A stretch of DNA of 64,000 bases. Origin: Lepiota brunneoincarnata. Lineage: Eukaryota > Basidiomycota > Agaricomycetes > Agaricales > Agaricaceae. A program made the position numbers and the translations under genes. The stretch lies in contig JAEBUN010000038.1 in the NCBI GenBank assembly GCA_023014365.1, positions 186,001 to 250,000 of the forward strand, given 5' to 3'. Positions 1-9,765 of this stretch are shown here, in pieces; the stretch's first letter is position 1; every line of letters starts with the position of its first letter. The notes beneath the pieces were generated by a model, which saw nothing but the letters and a program-made list of their open reading frames with translations, ran no database searches and was not told the DNA's origin.

Positions 1-535
1 CGTCACCGTCCTTGATCTTAGGGTCAGGTCCGGTGTGTATTCCTGTATTAGCTACTGATGAAGTGGCTAGGCCTCCCCTATGCCCAGGATGCCTTCCGTC
101 ACCGACATCGCAGTTGACTTTTTCTCTTCCTCTTCAGGAAGTTTACCTTGCTTCCTTGGTTTTTGTCCAACCACCTGGGCATTTACAGTGAATTAACACC
201 AACATGCTACGCGCATGGGGACCAGGGACCCTTGGCTATCTGGCAGGTTTTCCAACCTGCCCACCTGCATTAGGCTCCCAGGGCCTGCAGATTTTACTCC
301 CACAGGAACTCCTTGTGGTTTACGCTGGTGCTGTTTAAGTACTAGCATTTGTCCAGAGGGGAGTATGTACCACATGCTCCCTCCTCCAGCCACTGTCCTC
401 TGAGAAGGTGTGGTAGCAGAGTAGGCTACTTGGTGGGACCCTGTGTGTCTGGTGCCCTTCGGGTGCAGGCATGTGCTAACCACTGGGTAGATCCCCACTT
501 GTTTTTCTGCTTCTTTTGGGCAGTTCTCTCCTGAG
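1..535. other. unassigned sequence
   Basis: No feature could be supported here. A minus-strand open frame of about 100 codons (193-498) has no motif I recognise. The sequence does not match the repeats seen elsewhere in the window. It may be the flank of the first LINE fragment, or a diverged part of one. Confidence 0.4.
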
Positions 536-660
536 CTTGGGGTGACGCAAGCTCGTGTTGGCAGGCATGCCAGTATGTAGGGCAGACTTTGTAGCTACTT
601 GCCCCCTGTAGTAGGTAGTTGCACGCGGCCTCCCATCGCGGCCCGCGTTATAAATTGTAG
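536..660 (+). mobile_element. Tad-A-like LINE 3' end fragment
   Basis: The last 60 bases (GCACGCGGCCTCCC..., then GCCCGCGTTATAAATTG) match the 3' terminus shared by Tad-A copies ending at 3780, 28891 and 31340. The poly-A tail is missing, and the fragment abuts an inverted ORF1 copy at 661. The left boundary is approximate. This is a non-coding remnant of a retroposed copy. Confidence 0.6.
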
Positions 661-1811
661 ATTGGCTTGGTAGCCAAGTTGACGTGCGGAGGAGGGGGAC
701 CGGGGGGAGGCCTCGCAGCCAATTGAGCCCTGTCCACCGCCGACAGTGGAGGAACATTGGCGGCACGTGCCGCCCTGATGCGAGATGGCCGCTGCCCCGC
801 ACTGGGGTTACGAGCCACTGGGACAGGATTGCCCAACCCTGTGTGGGCCAGGTTCCTGAAGAATTGTTGGGTAGGCGCGGGATGCGCATACCCAGCAGGA
901 AAATGCCCCAGATCCTCCGCCGGGGCAGGAGGTAGGGGGAGGTTACCCTCCAAAGGAGAGCGGCGCGAGCCACTCGCCTGAGGAGCGCCATCCACCTCCA
1001 TAGGAGCCACAGAGGCCCTAGGAGAGGGGGCGTGCATACTGCCCGCCACCCCAACAGGAGCGGGAGGTGCAGCAGAGTCCGGCCGTTTGCCCTTCCCTTG
1101 CGCAGGGGTGGGGGTGCCTGGCCTGGACAAACCATACACCTCAGAGGCCCACTCATGGAGCCTCAGGGTGCGCTTGCCCTTGGAAAGCTTGCCGCGCTTG
1201 GCCCTCTCCAGCCACAGTGCGACTACGTCGAGCGCGTCCGCCACGACCCCAGCCTCACCCTCTGCATCCGTAGGATCGCGGGAAAGGGCGAGGAAGGTAG
1301 GGATGAACTCAGGATCCTCCTCCTCCTCCACAAAGGCGGGGCTGGGGGACGGCTCAGCTCCAGGGTCAATGGCCATCCTGGAGGAACCGGAGACCGATTC
1401 GAGGTCGAGCTCCTGTCTCAAGGGGGCGGAGGGCTTGGGCGTGCGGGTGCGCTTGGGACGAGGGGTCACCGGGGCGTCATCCGGGTAGACGGCGGACTCG
1501 CGAGGCCTTTTGGGGGCCTCGGCAGCCGGAGCAGGGACCACAGCCTGCGATGCAGAACTGTAGCCGGGTCAAGAGGAGCCAGGGGGGGCATCCTGAGTGC
1601 AGGAGATAGCCATAGCAAGGGGGTCCAGCGACGAAGGATCTGCCGGCGGAGGAGCCCCCGCTCCCTGAGAGGAACGAGTAGACCTAGGAGGCATGCACGT
1701 AGGAAGTTAAGATCGTAGATCAGACCACTAGAGCTCGTTGTATAGAACGATGAAGGGGTTGGCTTGTGGCTGTGCAAGCGAGTTGGTGGTGGTTGACTTC
1801 CAAGAAGTATT
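661..1811 (-). pseudogene. Tad-A ORF1 (gag-like) with 5' UTR, 3'-truncated
   Basis: Minus-strand copy of the Tad-A 5' region. It holds the short 5' UTR (1811 back to about 1700), the MPPRST-type start and about 300 codons of the Pro/Ala/Ser-rich ORF1 N-terminal half, with shared landmarks PDDAPVTP, DLESVSGS, FRNLA and NLATKP. ORF1 of Tad1-type LINEs is a nucleic-acid-binding gag-like protein; the zinc knuckles would lie downstream and are absent. Compared with the copies at 10027 and 19517, an in-frame stretch of about 35 codons is missing between LERAKRGKLS and LRLHEW. The frame ends by running into the inverted 3' end at 660. The 5' end abuts an LTR fragment at 1812. Confidence 0.75.
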
Positions 1812-2057
1812 GAAGCAGGAGCGTTGGGGGACTGGTAAGGAGTCCTAACAGCGAAGGAACGAGTGTATTACGCGAAGGGAACAACTAGAAACGAAAGGAA
1901 CAAGCTGTGGACAGCTGTGAGAGACTCGAGTGGAGATAGAACTAACTACTCACCTGTGGACAGCTGTGAGAGACTGGAAGTCCCAAAAGCATCCACAGGT
2001 GCAAGTCCATGTCTAGATCACATGACTAGCTACCAAAAGCGTCCAGGCCTATCTACA
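1812..2057 (-). repeat. truncated copia-type LTR
   Basis: About 246 bp nearly identical to the inner part of the copia LTRs at 36581-36949 and 41307-41675, from GAAGCAGGAGCG to GGCCTATCTACA. It lacks the first bases (TGTA) and the last 110 or so. Its orientation matches that of the minus-strand copia. It shows this LTR family has other copies in the locus and was cut by flanking LINE insertions or deletions. Confidence 0.85.
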
Positions 2058-2067
2058 TAAGTGCGGC

Positions 2068-2443
2068 CTCCCAGCGGGTTGGGACGTCTCTTTGCCGCTG
2101 TTGCTGGTGGTAGGGGCACCCAACTACTGTCTGCAGGGCTAGATTCCCAACCTGCCCCATCTGCTCCGAGCCCCACAGCGAGAACAATCATAGGTCAATG
2201 GCGGGGTGCTGCAAGGCCCGCCCCAACGCAAACCCACCGGTTGCCGGTACTGCTGAGGGCACTCCGTGCCCTCATCAGCCCCATTGTAGGAACTGTGGCA
2301 GCCCCCATGCCGCCCACGATAAGAAGTGCCCTTTCTGGCGCAAGCGTTTTGAAGATGGTTGGGCCAAGAAACATTATCAGGAGGTACGCGGTTCCCCTAC
2401 CGCCCCCAAGGTCTCGCTAACTCAGCCTAGGAGTAATGCCTAG
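2068..2443 (+). pseudogene. LINE ORF1 C-terminus, zinc knuckles
   Basis: In the frame ending at the TAG of 2441-2443 the translation contains a CCWW-stop-GHPTTVC knuckle, then CPICSEPHSENNH, then CRNCGSPHAAHDKKC. These are three CCHC-like knuckles typical of the nucleocapsid-like end of LINE ORF1. The in-frame TAG inside the first knuckle most likely replaced TGG. The ORF1 stop overlaps the ORF2 start (ATGCCTAG, 2436-2443), suggesting coupled termination and re-initiation as at 23368. The 5' two thirds are missing. Confidence 0.7.
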
Positions 2444-3543
2444 GTACTTGAACAAGTTACATATATGCTCTCAGAATGTAAACCGTAATTACATTCTGCT
2501 GGACTCTTATCTCGAATTGTATAAAAACGATTTTGACGTCTTTTTTGTGCAAGAACCCCCTTGGCGGAATCTCCGTAAGACTCCCTCTGCTGTCTCTAGG
2601 GATGGTGAGGATGTTGTAGGCACCCCACTCCACCCGGAGTGGGTGTGCATCTGGAACCCTCAGCTGGGCGATTTGTCCCCGCAGGTGCTGGCTTATGTCC
2701 ACTCGAGGCTGAAGCTGCTGCGATCGTCCCTCCATAGGGACCTGGTCGATCACCATGACATTATGGTTGTGTCCCTGTGGCAAGGGGGGCACACCTTTAA
2801 TCTTATGAATGTCTATTCGGACGACCGCCACACCGCCATTCTTGCCCTTCGGGGGCTGGTGGACTCCCTGCCTGCCATGACGTATATGGCGGGCGACTTC
2901 AATTGCCACTCGGAGCGATGGGATCCTAATCGGGTCTCGCATCCAGGGATCGCCCAGTCTCTTTTGGAGGTTGGGATGGATCTGGGCCTTGATTTGTTGC
3001 TCCCGGTGGTTCCGGGCCCGACTCACTTCCCACACGATACAAATCTGTCACATCGATTTGTTCCAGGATCCTGACCACCGCGGGCATGGTTTCCTCCAGC
3101 TTGCCAGGGACGATGGCCGTCCCCTTCGGCCCACGTATCTCCACGGTGGTGCCCGGATCCCGCATGCTCATTCGGTGTCACTTATGGCCCGGATGACGCG
3201 TGCTATACTTAATCACGCGCCGATAGGAGGCTATCAGAGGCGCTTTTTCCCACGGGAAGAGTATTCCTGTCGCTGCGGGTTTCGGGAGGAGACTTGTGAG
3301 CATGTGTTTCAGAGTTGCCCCAGGCACTCCATGGCGGGGGTCCCGGCCACAGTCGAGGCTCTCATTGCTTTCCTTGAGGCATCCCCGACCGCGTTCGCGT
3401 TTGCTGAGAGGGCCGGGCCCCCCCCTGGGGGGTATCGGCTAGTAGCTCTGCCTGGCGCCCGGTTGGGTCCGGGCTGGGGTGTTGGTTATTCCCCCGCTGC
3501 CTTCAGGTGGCATGTAGGGATTTACATGGGAATTGACCCCTAA
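2436..3543 (+). pseudogene. Tad-type ORF2 with endonuclease joined to C-terminal finger
   Basis: The first part (2436 to about 3050) is an APE-type endonuclease: SQNVNRNY, FVQEPPW near residue 40, YSDDRH and the catalytic-region motif GDFNCHSERWDPN near residue 155. After the deletion a different frame (2971-3543) gives the ORF2 C-terminus with FQDPDHRGHGFLQLARDD, the finger CRCGFREETCEHVFQSC and the terminal GIDP. The endonuclease nicks target DNA to prime reverse transcription. The finger follows RNase H in intact copies. This copy cannot make a working ORF2 because reverse transcriptase is gone. Confidence 0.8.
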
Positions 3544-4005
3544 CCCCCATTTGGGGGGACCTTGCTCCGGTCTTGTTCCCGCACCGCGCGCTGGGTGGCA
3601 GCCGTCTTCCCGCCTCCGTTCATTCAGGGCGGCTTTGTCCTGGGCATGGGGAAATGCATGCCTGCATCCACGGTCACGCGTTGTATGTGCAGATATCCTG
3701 TAGCTTACAGCTCGGGTTGTACCGTAGTTAGTAGCTGCACGTGGCCTCCCTACGTAGCCCGCATTATAAATTGGAGATTTAAAAAAAAAAAAAAAAAAAA
3801 AAAAAGAGGTGCGTGGCTCCGAGAAATCAGCCCCTGGATGTCTGTTGCTGGTACAGCGAGGGCCGCCCGCACTATACTCGGTTACGCCCCTATTGGGGAG
3901 TACCGCGCTAGATTCCATCCCCAGGAGGATTACTCCTGTCCTTGTGGGCTGCGGCTTGAAACCCGTACCCACATACTCACTTCTTGTCTGAAGTATACGT
4001 GGCGT

Positions 4006-5313
4006 TGATACGCTGATTTCACGCCTATACATGAATTCCGTACTCCGGAACGATTCTCTACATAGAATCATTGGCTATATCATTAAAGAACTCTATAGAG
4101 GATTGGTACTATATCCCATAGTAGCCAGTTCGACCGAACTGAGGATATTCAAGCCTCGGAAGTGTTCAAACCAGCTCATTATCACTAAGCTTAGTGAACC
4201 AAGCTATCAGAACGCTCTCTGGAGGGATTCAGGACTCTACATAGCCTATCGAGTATACCCCGGTCGCATCCAGGGACCTTACGAGCAGTTTTCTGATGAA
4301 CCCGAATGTGTTTGAACATAAAAGAATGTACCTAGCGGCTGTCGCAGGCGTATTACGTCTATAGCAAGTTCAATAATGATGACCGGACCACGGAACGGAA
4401 TGTTCAACGTTCGGGAGGCAATACCCGATGCCCAAAACCCTAGAAACATCAAAGACTCCTAATTAACGAGTGCTTTGTGGGTCCCGGCACTTCGGCATTC
4501 TGCTTAACTGAGATTAATTACAACGGATCAAGGGATTGTCCATCCACTATACATTCCGATCATAATTGATCCGGAAACTTAACGTGCTCGCGTGGACGCA
4601 GAATAATGCAGCCGAGCACGGAGCACGTCTGGCTGGATTGCCATTCGTTAATCAGAGAAAAACCCATAACCCAGGGTGAGGTAGAAATGCTGCCGAACCT
4701 TCCAAAATGTTCTACAGTGCCTGTAACAATTAAGCTTATTGTTTTCTATTTCATATTTACTATCTCTTGTATGTATCTAAACAATATAAATACGGTCGCA
4801 CTTGTTCGTGGAGAAGAGAGAGGTCTCACCCCCGCTTCCACACGCAAGTCTGCGAGCCGTGATCAAGAACGGTTTCAGAGGGCTATTTAGTGTGCGTTGT
4901 TAAGTGTGATTTCTTCGGTCGTCGACCAACCCAGGGACAGAGACAGAGACCAGAGTTCAGAGTTTAGAGTTCCAGAGTGCTAGAGACAGAGACAGAGACA
5001 GAGACCAGAGTTCAGAGACCAGAGACCAGAGACCAGAGACCAGAGACCCAGCGCTTTGAATTGACAGGGATTGTCCTTTCATTGTTGCACCGTACGGCTA
5101 AGATAACTTCAACGGCTGTTCGTTAACCTCTAAAAACACTACTCTCTTGAATTTCGCTGTCAGAACGCACCCCCAGAACACCCTAAAAGACGAAACTGTT
5201 CATTATCTATCTCATTCCACTTGTATTAGCTTAAGCTTATCGAATAGCGGCTAAGCTTAGTGAAAACGAGCCCCCTATCTATATTAAAACATACGAAAGT
5301 TTCTACCTTTTCA
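4006..5313 (+). repeat. solo LTR, 1.3 kb, TSD GCGT
   Basis: The element begins TGATAC and ends TTTTCA, flanked by GCGT on both sides (4002-4005 and 5314-5317), inside a Tad-B fragment whose two halves rejoin at the duplication. A second copy lies at 14275-15575. A TATA-like TATAAATA sits at 4785-4792, about 520 bp before the end, as in an LTR U3/R promoter. No coding sequence is seen. The TG..CA ends and 4-bp TSD favour a solo LTR of an element whose body is not in this window. A non-autonomous element remains possible. Strand is arbitrary, chosen from the TATA direction. Confidence 0.7.
4932..5048 (+). repeat. GAGACA/GAGACCA microsatellite inside the 1.3-kb LTR
   Basis: Tandem units of GAGACA and GAGACCA, interspersed with GAGTTCA. 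The copy at 14275-15575 has the same block with fewer GAGACCA units, which accounts for part of the length difference between the two LTR copies. Position downstream of the TATA box places it in the transcribed part of the LTR. Confidence 0.8.
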
Positions 5314-5494
5314 GCGTGGTGGCTTACCCTGCGACCTCGATGCCCTCCTGGGCTTTCTGGAACGTAACCCTTCTGCGTTTGCATTCCTATCCCAGCCCCA
5401 AGGGGTGGGATAGCTGGGGAGGGCCTTTGGGTTATTCCCCCCTCACAGCTTTGGTTTTGAGGGACCGGTGGTTATTCGCCCCCCGCCCTCGGGC

Positions 5495-6382
5495 GCATGA
5501 GGTGGCGCAAAAACGCGGAACACCCCAAACCTGTTGCTCTCCCAACTAGGTAATCCCCGGGGTAGCGGGTTGGCACAGAAGGCTTTCCTAAAGGGTGTAC
5601 AAGGTGGGCTAAACTCTGCCACTCAACTCACAGGCTCATGCTAGAACCACTGACATGGTAACAACTCAAAATGATAAACCTGGATCTTACCCAGGATCGA
5701 TCGACAGCAGATCTTGATCTCTCGAGCTGGTTCACCATTCTCTGAACGAACCGCTACGGCCCAGTGGCTACCCAGGGTGTGACCCCCGGACCACCTTCCC
5801 GTTATCCAGCAGCCAGTTTGTGATCGAGATCCGGTTGCCCAGATCCACAATAAGTACGGATCCCCGTATAACTGTCCAGGCTTACTATCTTGCAGGGGCC
5901 ACTACCGGGATGGAAGTCACAGCGTGAGAGCTGCCCCGGAGTTTGGGTGATCCCTACTAACGTTCTGCACCTGGCTGAGCTTTACTCGCTTGGAATGCAG
6001 GAGGGGGGTGGCCTGTCCTCTCGGTCGGCTTGTTTTCACGGCTATACCCCCTCTTACTATCCCCTATCCTCTCGGTCCCTTGCAGGTGTGCCCTCGTTTT
6101 CAAGCAGGAGACTCCCTACTCGCAAGGGGGTATTTGGGGGAAGCGCACTTGCTACAGGTTTCGCGAGAGCTTGGCGAGGAGTGCAGTTGTCCCACTGTGA
6201 ACCCACCCAGGACGTGCCCAGGGGGACTCCTAACCTATTTCAGCCAGCTAGGGATCCACTGACCCCAGCAGAGACCGCCCAGAATCGCCAGCTCATCAGG
6301 CAGCCAGCATACCCAGCCATTAAGCACCTTTGCCAAGGGTGCACCCAACTCCCCAACAACCCCAGACAGCCCCAGGATGCTC
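5495..6382. repeat. repeat X, left part, non-coding
   Basis: About 890 bp with no recognisable domain. An open frame on the plus strand (5890-6417) has no motif and runs into an inserted poly-T, so I do not call it a gene. The last 70 bases (TTAAGCACCTTTGCCAAGG to CCAGACAGCCCC) recur inverted at 19443-19516, continuous there with the sequence found here at 7126-7262. Repeat X was therefore one unit, split by a Tad-B insertion at 6383. Confidence 0.6.
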
Positions 6383-7125
6383 TTTTTTTTTTTTTTTTTG
6401 AAATCAACAATTTATAATGCAGTGCTTGAACGCAGTCCGCGTGCACTAACTACAACAAAGTAACTAGTACATGGTATAACTACCAATGAAGGTAGGGAAG
6501 AGAGTCCCGCTGACTCGAACGGCTACACTCCATAAAGAAGTGCGTGTGGGTGAAGAGTCTGCTACCCCGATGGAAACCAGGGCGTGGCAGACGAGGGGTG
6601 GATAGGGCCAACAGGTCCCCCCCCCGAAGGGGGTTAGGAGTCAGTTCTCCATAAATTCCTACACCCCGCAGACTAAGGCTCTAAGAACTTCGGGTCTCCG
6701 CCCTGACGGGCGCTAGGAGTCAATTCTCCATAAATTGCTACACCCTGCCCTAGGGCGGGGGGCGAATAACCACCGGTCCCTTAAAACCGAAGCCGTGAGG
6801 GGGGAATAACCCGAAGGCCCTCCCCAGCTATCCCACCCCTTGGGGCTGGGATAGGAACGCAAACACGGAAGGGTTGCATTCCAGAAAGCCCAGAAGGGCG
6901 TCGAGGTCGCGGGGTAAACCACCACGTCGCATGTACTTCGGACAGGAAGTGAGTATGTGGGTGCGGCTTTCAAGCTGCAGCCCACAGGGACAGGAGTGAT
7001 CCTCCTGGGGATGGAATCTAGCGCGGTACTCCCCGATAGGGGCGTGACCGAGTATGGTGTGGGCAGCCCTCACTGTACCAGCAACGGACATCTGGGGGCC
7101 GATTTCTCGGAGCCATGCACCTCCG
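6383..7125 (-). mobile_element. 5'-truncated Tad-B insertion in repeat X
   Basis: A minus-strand Tad-B 3' end: poly-T, TTGAAATCAACAATTTATAAT, the 3' UTR, then the ORF2 C-terminus (LREIGPQMSVAGTVRAA, CPCGLQLESRTHILTSC, SVFAFLSQPQGVG). Flanks are 13-bp duplications (CCCCAGGATGCTC, 6370-6382; CCCTGGGACGCTC, 7126-7138). The uninterrupted site CCCCGGGACGCTC survives, inverted, at 19443-19455, so this is an insertion with a known empty site. All differences between the three copies of the site are at CpG. Confidence 0.9.
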
Positions 7126-7262
7126 CCCTGGGACGCTCCAGAAGGGTGAAGAGAGGTGGAATAGTGTAGACAACCCACTAAAAATGGGACGGCTGCCTGT
7201 AGATTAGGAGTAGAAAATAATATAAGAGGGGGATGATGGTGGTAAGAGGGAAAGGAGTGGGT
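7126..7262. repeat. repeat X, right part
   Basis: Sequence from GGGACGCTCCAGAAGGG to GGGAAAGGAG that recurs inverted at 19321-19443. It joins the left part of repeat X once the Tad-B insertion is removed. It lies just upstream of a spliced gene start at 7422 and could include its promoter, but nothing in it is diagnostic. Confidence 0.65.
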
Positions 7263-7421
7263 GTATAGATCAACTTCTTGTTGCTACAGCTTAAATTTTT
7301 ATCTCGTTATTGGGTCTTTTAAATGTCCCAAGGTCTTATTTCATCTCCTTCATTCTCCCTCTCACTTCTCACTTGTCTATCCTGCTCTCAATTCACTTTT
7401 CAACACCCACTTTTATCAACA

Positions 7422-8364
7422 ATGGACAGAAACACGCGCAGCAGCAAATGTGCTCGCTACGAGGAGGACTCAGACTCTTCTTCCAGTAAGTAGAGTTTGA
7501 GTTACAGTTTTCTCTGTTTTCTTAACACTGTTTTCAGGCTACCCTGGGCCAAGCAATGCCTCAACGGCTTCCCAAGGCATGCCTTCATCATTGATTGCAC
7601 AACGTAAGTTGCGTTTTCCCCTGTTCTCGTTGTGTTTTCTCTACTTTTAGGTCTCACTATTTGCCTCCTAGCACATCGCAACCTCCTACCTCAATGGGAA
7701 CCACCAGCACTGCATACTAGGAGAGCTAGAGAAGGGCGAGGAGCTTGAGGAGCTTGTGGAAATTGTCAGGTGGGTGTGGCAAGGACCCCTCCTCCACCAT
7801 ACTCTCCACCTTGTGCACCAACTCCTCCGCCAGCCTCTCCCTTGTCCGCTCCAGTGCCAAGACACGTGATTTCCATCGCGTCATTGTGCAATCCAACCGA
7901 CGAGCGCTCTGCCGGATTTTCCACAGAACCCTTGTCAGGTATCCCTGTTGGTGGGCCCTCTGGTGGATTGTCTACAGAGGCCTCATCAAGTTTAATGTCG
8001 CTGCCCCCTCTTACCATCTCTCTGCGCTCCCTTGATGGTGAAGGCTCGCTGGTGCTCCCTCCCCTGGGTATTGCATCAGGTTCAGAGGTGCCGGGCCCTT
8101 CAACAAACCACCCCTCCTCTCCTGTAGCCTCTTCGACTGTTTCAACGCGTAAGCTTAGTCTTTTACAAGGTATATTTGTCCTTTCTGCTAACTTCCGCTT
8201 TAGCATGTATCCCAGCTGCCCTTAAAGGCAAACAGAAGGCGAAACCATCAATGCCGCCCCCTACACCTCTGTTCTTGGCAAATTCAAACTTGCCATCGTG
8301 TTCTCCAGTCCCTGAGGTCTCTCAAGCCGACCTCTTTAAAATCTTTAGCTGGTTCTCGTCTCTA
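7422..8364 (+). pseudogene. 5' part of an unidentified spliced gene
   Basis: A start at ATG 7422 (MDRNTRSSK...) opens a frame held across three short introns with GT-AG borders: 7486-7537 (GTAAGT..TTTTCAG), 7604-7650 (GTAAGT..TTTTAG) and 8149-8203 (GTAAGC..CTTTAG, with CTAAC before the acceptor). The spliced product is Pro/Ser-rich and low-complexity (ARTPPPPYSPP, TPCIPAALKGK, ending DLFKIFSWFSSLG). One in-frame TGA at 7746-7748 breaks it, probably from CGA. The last exon is cut at 8364, where SINE-T begins. No domain is recognised. It could be the start of a DNA-transposon gene linked to repeat X or of a host gene; I cannot decide. Confidence 0.55.
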
Positions 8365-9441
8365 GGGGGCCCCTCTAACCCAGTGGTTTCGATCACTAAA
8401 GATGGGGAGAGGTGGCTGCACATGGCTGCTGGAAAGGTTGGGGGTTCGATTCCCTCTCATCCTCCATACCTGTGAAGTGGAGAGAGGTCGCGCGGTTGTC
8501 ATTGGATACTACCATGTGCTTGGTTCTTCGGGTGGATAAACTATCTCCGAGGAAATTTGATGGTCTCCTTGATCTCAGTTCTCGATTTGGCGACTGGCAA
8601 TCACCGATCTGGGGTAAATCTGGGGGAGAGATTGTTGGAGCCCAAAGTGGCGGATCTGGATTGATCTTGATCGGACTAGATCGGCTGTGCCCAATAAGGG
8701 AGCGAAAGCACAGGGCGTGGTAAGCGGGGGAATTCTAACAAAAACAGATCAAACGTCCCAATAAGGGGCCAGGTAACCCCCCACATGGGAACACTTGGTC
8801 CGGGTGCCACCGGCTTAAGCCAAGTAAGTACCGGTCGTTAGTCCATGGTAGTAGGTATCCGGTCAGGTGGCAAAGGGTGGGGCACTGGGGCTTTGGGGTT
8901 ACCCACGGCTTCTCCCATAGGGGCTGCCGATTGGGGAGGTCCGCCGCCTGGACCTTGGAGCTCTGGGTGAGTCCGCATCTGGGCATGCCCTGGGGTTAGA
9001 TCCCCCATGGGTGTTCCGTCCGAAGTGGGCGGCGCAGGCTTAGGGTGCTGAAACAACTCCACGCCACTGGTCCATGGACCTCTGGAAGTGCAACGTGGTT
9101 GGCTGTGAGCGAGGCAGAGACCTGGGACAGGTGTGGATCCGCGCCAGTTGGCATCAGCGAACCACCTGCCCGGGAATGGGAAGCCCAGTAACCGGGGCTC
9201 TATACTAACTCCCTGGCGAAGCGTGAGCTGTAGCGGGCCGGGACAGTCTCCCACGACCCGGCTCGAGTGCACTAAATCCTCTGTCGGTTCTCCTGACTGA
9301 CTAAGCCAGGTTAGAGTCTAAGTTGATTCCGGGGTCCAGTGCATCCGGTGCTTGCCTCGCAAGAGCGCATAGCAATAGGGTCCTTCCTCACAGGAGGGCC
9401 CTATACCTCGTAAATTGTTGATTTCAAAAAAAAAAAAAAAA
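8365..9441 (+). mobile_element. SINE-T copy 1, full length (1,077 bp)
   Basis: It starts GGGGGCCCCTCTAACC with a tRNA-like head and ends CCTCGTAAATTGTTGATTTC plus poly-A. The body has no coding capacity I can support. The other full copy (23501-24580) has the same ends and nearly the same length, defining the element. The last 18 or so bases before the A-tail match Tad-B, which suggests mobilisation by Tad-B in trans. No clear TSD flanks this copy: left is gene sequence (7422-8364), right a Tad-A fragment, so rearrangement followed insertion. Confidence 0.85.
8376..8453 (+). promoter_or_regulatory. internal Pol III promoter (A and B boxes) of SINE-T copy 1
   Basis: A-box-like TAACCCAGTGG (8376-8386) and a perfect B box GGTTCGATTCC (8443-8453). 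The 67-nt spacing is wider than in a simple tRNA, as with a long variable arm or intron. Around the B box GGGGG and CCCTC can form a T-stem with loop TTCGATT. Copy 2 has the perfect A box but a B box damaged by one CpG transition. Confidence 0.75.
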
Positions 9442-9765
9442 GATCAGGCCTGCAATGGCCCCAACCCCCCCATTGGGTGACGTCCTAAAGGCACCAGTGA
9501 TCCAGAGTGCAGTCTGGCACTGCATCCGGCGAAAGTGGTCCAAAGCGCCCTTACACTTGGTGTCTTGGTAATACCACAAGCGAAAGCTGTACATAGCTAT
9601 AGGAACCATGCACAACTGATAAAGAAGGTGCTCCCGATCAGGCAGAAGCCCCCAGATGGAGTTACCAAGCATCCCCATGGCTTTGACCATGGAAATAGCC
9701 TTGGTAGAGTAAAAGCGAACATGCTCCTTAAATGTAAGGGCACAATCAAAATAGAAACCCAAGCA
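9442..9765 (-). mobile_element. Tad-A ORF2 fragment (thumb region)
   Basis: Minus-strand translation gives FYFDCALTFKEHVRFYSTKA, LLPDREHLLYQ, CKGALDHFRRMQ and WITGAFRTSPNGGVGAIAGL, the stretch between the reverse transcriptase palm and RNase H. It is truncated at both sides, by the SINE-T A-tail on the left and by the 5' end of the next Tad-A on the right. Confidence 0.85.

Larger units (their letters stand above)
2068..3805 (+). mobile_element. Tad-type LINE with large internal deletion
   Basis: This runs from the ORF1 zinc-knuckle region through the ORF2 endonuclease, then jumps near 3050 to the C-terminal finger region and a complete Tad-A 3' UTR with poly-A (3781-3805). Reverse transcriptase and RNase H are deleted (about 3 kb relative to the copy at 23368-28649). 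Endonuclease and 3' end are joined at a short shared GATTTGTTCC-like sequence, as expected for deletion or template switching. It is followed directly by a Tad-B fragment. Confidence 0.8.
3806..5494 (+). mobile_element. Tad-B LINE fragment split by a solo LTR
   Basis: Positions 3806-4005 encode the Tad-B ORF2 tail (WLREISPWMSVAGTARAA, then the finger CPCGLRLETRTHILTSC). Positions 5318 to about 5494 continue it (DLDALLGFLERNPSAFAFLSQPQG-type in another frame) into the start of the 3' UTR. The break holds the TG..CA element 4006-5313 with duplicated GCGT. The true Tad-B 3' tail is absent; sequence changes to repeat X near 5495. Confidence 0.75.

Noticed and set aside
3781..3805. Runs of A or T as transcription terminators
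   Set aside because: They sit at LINE or SINE 3' ends, often with target-site duplications, so they are retroposition tails.
4932..5048. CRISPR-like direct repeats
   Set aside because: Units are 6-7 bp without spacers, inside an LTR of a eukaryotic genome; a microsatellite.
5890..6417. Plus-strand open frame of 175 codons in repeat X
   Set aside because: No motif, ends by translating an inserted poly-T, and lies within a repeated non-coding segment.
7766..8206. Minus-strand open frame of 146 codons
   Set aside because: The plus strand here has consistent splice sites and frame; the minus frame is Pro/Ser antisense (Gly/Glu-rich) shadow.
8365..8465. A genuine tRNA gene
   Set aside because: A and B boxes are present but spacing is too long, the acceptor and anticodon arms do not pair well, and the same unit recurs as the head of a 1.08-kb repeat.
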